Both the position numbers and the translations under genes were made by a program. Source: Gammaproteobacteria bacterium (lineage in GTDB: Bacteria; Pseudomonadota; Gammaproteobacteria; Burkholderiales; Sulfuricellaceae). From it: 64,000 nucleotides of DNA. The notes below the pieces were generated by a model that was not told the origin of the DNA, did no database searches, and was given only the letters and a program-made list of their open reading frames with translations. Positions 57,471 to 64,000 of this stretch are shown here, in pieces. Every line of letters starts with the position of its first letter. Position 1 is the first letter of the stretch. The stretch is from assembly GCA_018824405.1 (NCBI GenBank), contig JAHJGO010000016.1, positions 1-64,000 of the forward strand. Direction: 5' to 3'.

Positions 57471-57740
57471 AGAGCCTATTTCAGCAGGTTTAACACCTCG
57501 CGTTGAGGCCAGAAAGTGATGGCTGCAAGAAGCGGGGCGCAGCCAATGGTCATTCCATTGGCAAGCCCCGCGACGTAGCAGACGCGCTTTCTGGCCTCAA
57601 TCCGGAGGGCCAGTATCATTCAAGGCGCATTGCGTTGTTGCTCGCGGCTTGTTTGGAACAACCAAACCACGTCCCTCGCGCCTAGCACTGCACCTTGAAT
57701 GATGCTGGCGCGAGGGATGGAACCTGCTGAAATAGGCTCT
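57471..57740. mobile_element. MITE-like element with 20-bp terminal inverted repeats and nested hairpins
   Basis: Ends AGAGCCTATTTCAGCAGGTT (57471-57490) and its exact reverse complement (57721-57740). Inside are two hairpins. The first has TTGAGGCCAGAAAG/CTTTCTGGCCTCAA at 57503-57516 and 57587-57600 with an inner GCGGGGC...GCCAATGG stem. The second is CAGTATCATTCAAGGCGCA with TGCACCTTGAATGATGCTG, and inner GTTTGG/CCAAAC. It has no coding capacity. The right end touches the stop codon of the FmdE-type gene. No direct target repeat is clear. Confidence 0.78.
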
Positions 57741-58357
57741 TACTCCAGAACGACAAGGCGAGGATCGTCGATATGATCGATCAGAATGCGCTTGACCCGT
57801 TCCTGCCATAATCTGGCAAATTCATTTTGTTCCTCGGGGCTGGCTGTGCCCATCAGGGTCGCTTGCATCAATTCCTTCATGGCGGGGTCTGGCGGTACGA
57901 TTTCAGGGTGATATGAGGTGCTCACGGCGCTTCCCGTATCGCGGCGTTCGAAGCGCATCTCTCCGCACATAGGCACATCGAAGAACAGCAGATTGCGGCG
58001 GTCGAATTTGCCGCCAATTCCCTTGAAGCCATTGTCTTGCGTGGCGCCGGTGATCAGTGTGGCAATATTTGCGATGACACCTGTTACGCCACTAGAACTG
58101 GATTCGTGGAAAGACACCTTGATTTCACCGCGTTGCGGCGTTGCCTCAGGGTAAAGGTGCTCCAGCGCCTTCAGCGTCGCCAGATAGGCGCCCGCAACAG
58201 TGGGACAGGAGTGTCCGGCGAGTTTGACGGCATCGGTGTAGTTGTATTCGATCAGGCCGCCCTCCATCGCGCCGAGGAAACCGGCCAGAGGATCGTGCAA
58301 GCTGATGGCGCGGACAGCGGAGAAAAAATCGGGGGTATGCATGGGATTTCCATTCAT
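57740..58357 (-). CDS. FmdE-type domain protein
   Basis: 205 aa (or 200 from the second Met). It resembles the FmdE family, with GHSCPTVAGAYLATLKAL (H-x2-CP type site), EIKVSFHESSSSGVTGVIANI and LLFFDVPMCGEMRFER. In other genomes FmdE proteins lie near molybdenum or metal-redox enzymes. No fwd/fmd genes are present here. Metal-binding is likely, function unknown. Its stop codon (57740-57742) begins at the right edge of the MITE-like repeat. Confidence 0.72.
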   Translation of the reverse strand: MNGNPMHTPDFFSAVRAISLHDPLAGFLGAMEGGLIEYNYTDAVKLAGHSCPTVAGAYLATLKALEHLYPEATPQRGEIKVSFHESSSSGVTGVIANIATLITGATQDNGFKGIGGKFDRRNLLFFDVPMCGEMRFERRDTGSAVSTSYHPEIVPPDPAMKELMQATLMGTASPEEQNEFARLWQERVKRILIDHIDDPRLVVLE

Positions 58358-58393
58358 GTTGGAGCGGGGGTATGCCTGGAACTGAAGGCAAAC

Positions 58394-58804
58394 TTACTGA
58401 GTCGGTTGCGGGCTAGCTGCGCAGACGAAATTCAGCGCGCTCTCGTCGATGCTGTCTTTTGTCACGGGCAAATCCTGGGGTAGCTTGATCCGCTGCTTGC
58501 TGATCAGCACCATTTTTTCATCGTAGGCCTCGGTGGCAATTTGGGCCACGGTGCGAAAGCCGCAATTGGCGCGGGAGTGAATCAGGAGGTATTGCGCTTC
58601 CTTCCGGCTTACCTTGTATTCATTCCGGTCTACGAAGGTATGGCGCGCGGTGAACATCACCACTGGGCCGTTCTTCTTAATACTGGTGGTGTCGATCTCG
58701 CGTACTGTATGATCTTCCTTCTTGATTGGCGCCCATTCGGCAGCAAGTGCCTGGCCGCCAAACAATGCGCCAGCCAGGATGGTTACAAAAACCCATGTGT
58801 TCAT
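58394..58804 (-). CDS. Surface-adhesin E-like periplasmic protein
   Basis: 136 aa from the ATG at 58804 (SD AAGGAG), signal peptide 1-22. The motif WAPIKKEDHTVREIDTTSIKK and the ANCGFRTVAQIATEAY segment resemble the surface-adhesin protein E family, small secreted proteins with a disulfide. Family link is by pattern only. Function unknown. Confidence 0.68.
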   Translation of the reverse strand: MNTWVFVTILAGALFGGQALAAEWAPIKKEDHTVREIDTTSIKKNGPVVMFTARHTFVDRNEYKVSRKEAQYLLIHSRANCGFRTVAQIATEAYDEKMVLISKQRIKLPQDLPVTKDSIDESALNFVCAASPQPTQ

Positions 58805-58890
58805 TGATTTACTCCTTGAATGTATTCGGCTTAAACTAGCCGCTATTTTAGCCAATGTCGTCACTTCGCGAATTGATTTACAGCAGGATT

Positions 58891-59367
58891 ATGAATATGA
58901 CCCCAAACCGTATTGTTACATTGATTGTCAGCGCCATTCTGCTGGGCACCAGTTTTTCCGTCTTAGCCGCTACCATACATGAAGTCGTGAAAGCAGGGGA
59001 TGTACAGGCAGTTAACAAATCGATAGATGCTAATCGTAGTGCGGTGAATACCAGGAACGACCTTGGCTCGACTCCGCTTCACATTGCTGCTGGCAGATCT
59101 GCCCCCGATATTGTCAAACTGCTGCTGGAAAAAGGCGCCGCCATCAACGTGAAGGACAACAGTGGCGCCACGCCGCTTCATATTGCCGCTTTCTCCGGTC
59201 ACAAGGAGAATCTTGAGCTGCTCCTCAGCAAAGGCGCCGATGTGCATGCCAAGGACAATCAGGGCAAAACCGCACGTGACTATGCAGAAACTGGCGTGAA
59301 CCGCGAAATTTCGGCTATTTTGCTGATTAAGATGCTGGCCACGCCCACCCCCGTGACCCGGAAATAA
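58891..59367 (+). CDS. Periplasmic ankyrin-repeat protein
   Basis: 158 aa from the ATG at 58891, signal peptide ~1-26. Three ankyrin repeats: VVKAGDVQAVNKSIDANRS, then GSTPLHIAAGRSAPDIVKLL and GATPLHIAAFSGHKENLELL, ending in DNQGKTARDYAE. It probably binds a protein partner in the envelope. Not recognised as a named family. Confidence 0.85.
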   Translation: MNMTPNRIVTLIVSAILLGTSFSVLAATIHEVVKAGDVQAVNKSIDANRSAVNTRNDLGSTPLHIAAGRSAPDIVKLLLEKGAAINVKDNSGATPLHIAAFSGHKENLELLLSKGADVHAKDNQGKTARDYAETGVNREISAILLIKMLATPTPVTRK

Positions 59368-59401
59368 AACCCCCGATGGTTCGAAACAAAAGGAAGAAGT
59401 A

Positions 59402-59755
59402 ATGATGAAACAATTTGCCCTTGCATTGTGTTTTCTGGGACTTGCACTGCCGGCTGCTGCAGATTCCCCTTCAGATGCCGGTCTGGCGGAAGTTCGTGAA
59501 CTGGGAGAGCTCAATGGTCAGGCACTGGCCTGTTCCCATAAACAGACCGCTGCCCGGATCAAGGTGGTCATGATCAATTACGCGCCCAAAACTCGGCGGT
59601 ATGGTGAAGCTTTTGAGGTATCCACCAATCAGTCCTTTCTTGCTCAGGTAAAAAAGAGTCCAGCAGCCTGTCAGGATGAGGCGGTACTTGCCAGTCAGGC
59701 AGAGACGCTGGCCGCACGTTTGCAGGCCGCCATTCCGGCTGCCGTGCCTCAATAG
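59402..59755 (+). CDS. Hypothetical small secreted protein
   Basis: 117 aa, signal peptide 1-20 (MMKQFALALCFLGLALPAAA). Two cysteines (ACSHKQ and ACQDEA) may form a disulfide. No named family. It precedes the SCO gene by 9 bp and is probably co-transcribed with it. Confidence 0.7.
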   Translation: MMKQFALALCFLGLALPAAADSPSDAGLAEVRELGELNGQALACSHKQTAARIKVVMINYAPKTRRYGEAFEVSTNQSFLAQVKKSPAACQDEAVLASQAETLAARLQAAIPAAVPQ

Positions 59756-59764
59756 GATGGCGCC

Positions 59765-60385
59765 ATGAAAAGATTATGCCTTGCCGTTCTCGCCGCTGTA
59801 TTGATTGGCATAGCACCCGCCTGGGCTGAGGCGCCTCCGGCAGGTGTTGAAGAACAGCCGGAAACCGGGATCGTCCCGCGTTACCTGCTCATGGATCATC
59901 GGGGGCGTGCCGTTACCGATCAGGATTTTCCCGGGCGTTTCCAGCTTATCTCTTTTGGTTATACCTTCTGCCCGGATATTTGCCCGACTACTCTGGCAGA
60001 AATGGCGCTCATCATGAACAAGCTGGGCAAAAAGTCCGAGCGACTGCAACCGCTGTTTGTCACGGTGGATCCGGAGCGCGATAAACCCGAGGTGCTGCGC
60101 CGCTATACCGCTTTTTTTCATCCGCGTATTATCGGCCTCTCCGGTTCGCCGGAGTTGGTGCGCCGTGTGGCAGATCACTTCAAGGTGCGCTATGAAAAAC
60201 ACTGGGAGCCAGGTGCTGCAAAGGATAAGTATTCGGTGGACCATTCGGCAGGCATGTACCTCCTGGGGCCAGATGGCAGTTTTCTTGCCAAATTTGCCTA
60301 TGCCACGCCGCCCACCGAAGCGGCTGAACGCATACGGCGCTTGATGGAGGAGCAGCCCTTGCCGGCCAAGAGGCTTCGGGATTGA
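59765..60385 (+). CDS. SCO1/SenC family copper/thiol protein
   Basis: 206 aa. Signal peptide 1-21. CxxxC motif CPDICP with C69 and C73 in GYTFCPDICPTTLAEM, plus the later His in DHSAGMYLLGP. SCO proteins load copper into cytochrome oxidase or act as a thiol switch. It is upstream of a diheme cytochrome c, consistent with respiratory use. Confidence 0.92.
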   Translation: MKRLCLAVLAAVLIGIAPAWAEAPPAGVEEQPETGIVPRYLLMDHRGRAVTDQDFPGRFQLISFGYTFCPDICPTTLAEMALIMNKLGKKSERLQPLFVTVDPERDKPEVLRRYTAFFHPRIIGLSGSPELVRRVADHFKVRYEKHWEPGAAKDKYSVDHSAGMYLLGPDGSFLAKFAYATPPTEAAERIRRLMEEQPLPAKRLRD

Positions 60386-60484
60386 TCCGCATTGTTCTGA
60401 ACTCCTGCCCCAGATCAAGTTCAAAAGTAACTGGGAAGGTATAAAATTACGCGTTTTATCGCAATAAACTCGAGATGGTGTCGT

Positions 60485-61207
60485 ATGAAAATATTGTTGG
60501 GGCTGCTTGCCCGTTCTTCTGCAAAAGTAGAAATATCACATCGCAATAGCGGAAAATTTATTGCCGGTTTTTTTGTGCTGACGCTTGGCGTGTCCAGCCT
60601 CGAAGCAAATGCTTTTGATGCGGACAGCGCCCGCGACATGATGGGGGTCTGCGCGACCTGCCATGGCGAATTCGGTCAGGGAGGGTCGCGCGGTGAATAT
60701 CCCCGAATCGCCGGACAGTCGGAAAAATACCTGGCAATCCAGCTGGAAAATTTCCGTGCCCGGAAGCGTATCAACTTTCCGATGTTCCCCTATACAGAGG
60801 AACGCGATTTGTCTGATGAGGATATTCACAACATTTCCGCCTATCTGGCATCCATCAAACTGCCAACCAAGCCCCCTGTATTCAAGGGTGATGAGGATGG
60901 ATTGACCCGCTTGCAGATGATGGAAAAAGTCATGATCATTAGTCGTTCCGAAGGCGATATCGAGAATGGCAGCAAGGTTTACAAGAAGGAATGCGCTTCC
61001 TGCCACGCCAAGGATGGAGGCGGACGGGGATCGTTTCCGATGCTGGTGGGGCAGTACACCAATTACCTCATGAAGCAGATCACCAGCTACATCAATGGCG
61101 AACGTCCGCACGATGAAGACGATTCCCTCGGCATTCTGGCCAAGCTGAAGGACACTGATATCCGCGACATTCTGGCTTATCTCACTTCGATCCAGCCACA
61201 GGAGTAG
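60485..61207 (+). CDS. Diheme cytochrome c (c4-like)
   Basis: 240 aa. A signal/anchor ~25-43 (IAGFFVLTLGVSSLEANA). Two heme motifs CATCH (56-60) and CASCH (170-174), each followed by a c4-type GGxRGxYPRIAGQ / GGGRGSFPMLVGQ segment, showing two related halves. Likely a periplasmic electron carrier. Its short N-terminal extension is unusual. Confidence 0.88.
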   Translation: MKILLGLLARSSAKVEISHRNSGKFIAGFFVLTLGVSSLEANAFDADSARDMMGVCATCHGEFGQGGSRGEYPRIAGQSEKYLAIQLENFRARKRINFPMFPYTEERDLSDEDIHNISAYLASIKLPTKPPVFKGDEDGLTRLQMMEKVMIISRSEGDIENGSKVYKKECASCHAKDGGGRGSFPMLVGQYTNYLMKQITSYINGERPHDEDDSLGILAKLKDTDIRDILAYLTSIQPQE

Positions 61208-61212
61208 CCCCC

Positions 61213-61995
61213 ATGGTGGGCAAAATACTTCTGGCAATGCTTCTGAGCCTGTTTTCCTGCCTCGCTTGCGGGGATCAGTCCCTGCCCGGCGGCAATGCCG
61301 GTCAGGATATTGAAGAATGGTTCCACACGATTGCCCTCATGGCGCCGGCCCGCCTTGCGGAACTCGATGGACGACTTTTCTCCTTTGCCGTGGATCTTGA
61401 TAACAGTCCTGGTTTCAGCATGGATTTTGATGCGGAAAGCGGGACTCTTGCGCTACTGTACCGCATGGCATTCAACGATGTCGCAGAAGGCTGGAGCTGG
61501 GAGCCGCTGGCCAACCCGGACAGCGATGATTATTACCGTTCCAAGTTTCTGCCCCTGAAATCTACCCGGAAGGAAATGGCCGCGCCCGCTGAAGTGGAAA
61601 TTTACCCAGGGAAGAGGCTGGAAGTCAGGAATGAGTGGCGCTACGACTATTTCCTGGCCTTCGAGAATCTCTATGATTTTTATCCGCGCGCGGTGGATGA
61701 CGACGCAGGGTTCGGCACCAGGGTCAAGGCAATAGGACTGCCTGCTCGGGAACGCCTGAAAATGCTTGCCGTGTTTCGTCTGAAAGCACCCTTTCACTCA
61801 GAGAGCAACACATTCTGGAAAGCAGATTTTGCCGATCCGGTGGATCTCACCCTGAGAAAACGCTACCTGATGGGCCAACTCGAGGAAATCCGTTTTGTGG
61901 ATGGCGAGACGGGGCAGGTCTATGCTCGCCAACTACCCATGCCCACTAGTCTTTCGCCATTGCCGTCCAATAAGCCTGGTGGCGAGCTACACTAA
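61213..61995 (+). CDS. Hypothetical secreted protein beside menD
   Basis: 260 aa, signal-like N-terminus MVGKILLAMLLSLFSCLACG. A weak lipobox (CLAC) is possible. It has EEWFHTIALMAPARLAELDG and EVRNEWRYDYFLAFENLYDF; no named family is recognised. It begins 5 bp after the cytochrome gene. Its last ~50 bp overlap the end of menD in the opposite direction. Confidence 0.65.
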   Translation: MVGKILLAMLLSLFSCLACGDQSLPGGNAGQDIEEWFHTIALMAPARLAELDGRLFSFAVDLDNSPGFSMDFDAESGTLALLYRMAFNDVAEGWSWEPLANPDSDDYYRSKFLPLKSTRKEMAAPAEVEIYPGKRLEVRNEWRYDYFLAFENLYDFYPRAVDDDAGFGTRVKAIGLPARERLKMLAVFRLKAPFHSESNTFWKADFADPVDLTLRKRYLMGQLEEIRFVDGETGQVYARQLPMPTSLSPLPSNKPGGELH

Positions 61996-63637
61996 TCTCC
62001 CTTTCAATCATCACCTCGATCAGATGAGCGCCGCCTGCGAGTGAGCTCTCTAGAGCCGCTGGGAAATCCACTCCCAGGCTGATTTTTTGATAGCTTAGCC
62101 CATACATTTTAGTCGCATGAGAAAAGTCCAGCTCGAGCGGCGTCAGCCAGGCGCGCTCGAATTCTTCCAGTTGCGATTGGGGCAGATATTCAAAAATTCC
62201 GCCACCGCCGTTGTTAAGTACGACAAACACCACATCCAGCCCACGCGCTGCCAGCAGGCCGTTCATGTCATGGTAGAACGCCAGATCCCCGAGCAGCGCC
62301 ACTACCGGCTGCTTGCTGCCGGCTGCCAGTCCAGCGGTGGTGGAGACGTTACCGTCGATGCCGCTCGCGCCGCGATTGCCGATGATTCGCAAGGACTTGT
62401 TGCCGCTGCCGGAATAGGCATCGAGGTCGCGGATCGCCATGGAATTGCCGCTGAACAGTATGCCGCCATCGGGCAGCAGATCCACTATGGTATGCACTAT
62501 TGCGGCTTCCAGTGGAGCATCTCGTTGCGCCAGGCTGCCTGCACGCTGCTCTTCGGCATGAAATGTCGGCAGCCAGGATGTGGGCGCTGCAGGGTCGACC
62601 ACTGCTGCCAGTTGACTGCACAGGATGGTCGGATCGGTTCTTAGCAGGCGTGTGGCCTGATGCAATGGGTCGGGCCAACGGCCGTTTGCATCCACCACGA
62701 GCTGAGGGATCTCCGGCAGTGCCGAGAGAAACTGCTGCAAGGTTCTGGATACCGGCATGGAGCCGAAGCGCAGCACCCAGTCCGGGCGCAGGTTTTCTAG
62801 CGCATTGCTGCGGCGCAGGAAGGCGTCGTAACGGCAGAAGACGGATGTTCTCTCGTGGCAGCCGAAGCGTAGTCCTGAAAGGGGGTCTGCCAGCACCGGG
62901 CAGGCGAGTTTGCTTGCCAGTGCGGTGACTGCCGCGGGGAAGTCCGGGCCATGATCTCCTCCGCCGCACACAATCAGTCCTTTTCTGCCCGCCAGTTCAC
63001 GTGCCAGGTTTGCGGTGTCTTCGGCTGGCAGGGACAGGAGCGGATGGCTGCTCATGACAGGTGGCGATATTTTCGCGGGCACCAGCGGGGCTGCAGGAAC
63101 CAGTGGCTCACGCAGCGGTATATTGACATGCACCGGGCCGGGCAGGGGCCAGCGGCACTGGTCTGCCACCTGTGCGCTCAGGGTGCGCAAATACTTCAGC
63201 ATTTCAGGCCGTACATCGGCGGCTGGTAGTTCGTGGAAGGCGCGCACATGGCTGCCGAAAAGATGCATCTGGTCTATTGACTGGTTGGCACCGCAATTGC
63301 GCAACTCGGCCGGGCGGTCGGCGCTGAGCAGAATCAGCGGGATTGCGCCCATGTCCGCCTCGATCACGGCGGGATACCAGTTGGCCGGAGCCGAGCCGGA
63401 AGTGCAAACCAGGATGACCGGCTGGCGGCAGGCCTTGGCCAGCCCCAGGGCAAAGAATGCGGCGCTGCGCTCATCCACCTGCACCCAGGTTTTCAGGTCG
63501 GAATGCTGCAGGCAGGCCAGCGCCAGGGGCGTGGAGCGCGATCCGGGCGATATCACCGCATGCGTCACGCCACCCGCTGTCAGGCCATGGATCAGGTGGC
63601 TGGCCCAGGTGAAATTTTCGCTGCCCGGTACAATCAT
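61946..63637 (-). CDS. menD: MenD, SEPHCHC synthase
   Basis: 563 aa ThDP enzyme. Start region THAVISPGSRSTPLALACLQ, SSADRPAELRNCGANQSIDQ-like motif and the ThDP core GDLAFYHDMNGLLAARG with NNGGGGIFEYLPQ. It joins 2-oxoglutarate to isochorismate in menaquinone synthesis. Its ATG overlaps the menF stop (ATGA). Ends overlap with the neighbouring plus-strand gene. Confidence 0.95.
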   Translation of the reverse strand: MIVPGSENFTWASHLIHGLTAGGVTHAVISPGSRSTPLALACLQHSDLKTWVQVDERSAAFFALGLAKACRQPVILVCTSGSAPANWYPAVIEADMGAIPLILLSADRPAELRNCGANQSIDQMHLFGSHVRAFHELPAADVRPEMLKYLRTLSAQVADQCRWPLPGPVHVNIPLREPLVPAAPLVPAKISPPVMSSHPLLSLPAEDTANLARELAGRKGLIVCGGGDHGPDFPAAVTALASKLACPVLADPLSGLRFGCHERTSVFCRYDAFLRRSNALENLRPDWVLRFGSMPVSRTLQQFLSALPEIPQLVVDANGRWPDPLHQATRLLRTDPTILCSQLAAVVDPAAPTSWLPTFHAEEQRAGSLAQRDAPLEAAIVHTIVDLLPDGGILFSGNSMAIRDLDAYSGSGNKSLRIIGNRGASGIDGNVSTTAGLAAGSKQPVVALLGDLAFYHDMNGLLAARGLDVVFVVLNNGGGGIFEYLPQSQLEEFERAWLTPLELDFSHATKMYGLSYQKISLGVDFPAALESSLAGGAHLIEVMIEREISVARHQAYWTAMAKD

Positions 63638-64000
63638 GTCGTCTTCCCTAAGGCTTGAAGCATGGCCGCGAACTTGGCTTCAGTTTCGGCCAGTTCCCGT
63701 TGCGGTTCCGAGCCTGCCACGATTCCTGCCCCGGCATAGAGATGCGCCTCACGCCCCTGGAGATGAGCGCAGCGCAGGGCTACTGCAAATTCGCCGTTTC
63801 CGGCTGCATCCAGCCAGCCGATGGCGCCGGTATACCAGCCCTCGCGCTGTTCGCCTTGCCGGGTCAGCCAATCAAGCGCTGCCTGGCGTGGGTAACCGCC
63901 AACGGCCGGGGTGGGGTGCACCCGCTGCAGCAGATCGAGCAAACCGATTCCCGCTTTGACGCGTCCGTGCAGGCTGCTCCACAAATGACGCAATTGACCC
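63634..64000 (-). CDS. menF: MenF isochorismate synthase, C-terminal part (runs off the window)
   Basis: About 122 codons visible, the gene continues beyond 64000. Chorismate-utilising enzyme pattern: HPTPAVGGYPRQAALDWL, GWYTGAIGWLDAAGNGEFAVALR and YAGAGIVAGSEPQRELAETEAKF. It turns chorismate to isochorismate for menaquinone (or siderophore) synthesis; the coupling to menD favours menF. Confidence 0.9.
   Translation of the reverse strand, partial: GQLRHLWSSLHGRVKAGIGLLDLLQRVHPTPAVGGYPRQAALDWLTRQGEQREGWYTGAIGWLDAAGNGEFAVALRCAHLQGREAHLYAGAGIVAGSEPQRELAETEAKFAAMLQALGKTT

Overview
The window looks like a chromosomal segment of a betaproteobacterial facultative denitrifier. Supporting signs are the gene order rpsT–DUF3579–argD–argF–argG, the order gmk–rpoZ–spoT–ridA–recG, ubiquinone genes next to a periplasmic nitrate reductase operon, and a cytochrome cd1 nitrite reductase cluster with fused NirDL. 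Many c-type cytochromes, a sulfite-exporter/DsrE pair and menaquinone genes (menF, menD) beside ubiquinone genes would suit a sulfur- or iron-associated lineage (Sulfuricellaceae/Gallionellales-like). That placement is inference, not a search result.

Layout. 1-600: decayed IS3-family element. 0.65-4.0 kb (minus): siroheme synthase cysG, then a NarL-type regulator and a soluble NarX-like kinase. 4.3-4.6 kb: tRNA-Phe and tRNA-Ser. 4.7-9 kb: rpsT, DUF3579, argD, argF, argG. 9-16 kb (plus): small housekeeping genes, a hydroxyacid-dehydrogenase-like protein without its Rossmann domain, a beta-CASP nuclease, PBP4, an MFS transporter and an atypical metallo-beta-lactamase-fold protein. 16.2-23.1 kb (minus): pyrR, a sulfur-response set (TauE, DsrE, ArsR-rhodanese) with two matching operator-like sites, then a packed operon ubiC-ubiA-cation transporter-cytochrome c'-DUF4870-ubiD. 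23-31.7 kb: a PhnD-like binding protein, rlmJ, a lipoprotein, recG-ridA-spoT-rpoZ-gmk. 31.9-35 kb: a large class A PBP-like protein.

35-51.6 kb is the respiratory core. napDAGHB (minus) and nirS-nirT-EB_dh cytochrome-nirC-nirF-nirDL-nirG-PilJ-like-nirH-hemerythrin-nirJ-nirN (plus) diverge from a 241-bp region carrying two perfect FNR/DNR-type boxes. A third, near-perfect box lies before nirJ. Electrons would pass from quinol through NapGH and the NapC/NirT-type tetraheme cytochrome to NapB/NapA and NirS. Siroheme from CysG would feed NirDLGH, NirJ, NirF and NirN to make heme d1. Right behind, ubiU-ubiV-ubiT give O2-independent ubiquinone synthesis, matching anaerobic respiration.

51.7-64 kb holds a PilZ protein whose ribosome-binding site lies in a perfect hairpin, small envelope proteins, a 270-bp MITE-like element with perfect 20-bp terminal inverted repeats, a SCO protein, a diheme c4-type cytochrome, and menD-menF running off the right edge.

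Most unusual signals: a secreted protein with two NarX/PilJ-type P-box repeats inside the heme d1 operon; a terminator hairpin inside the start region of nirC; a CX3CH-containing diheme cytochrome in the nir operon; Shine-Dalgarno-masking inverted repeats before pilZ and dsrE; and the structured MITE-like repeat.
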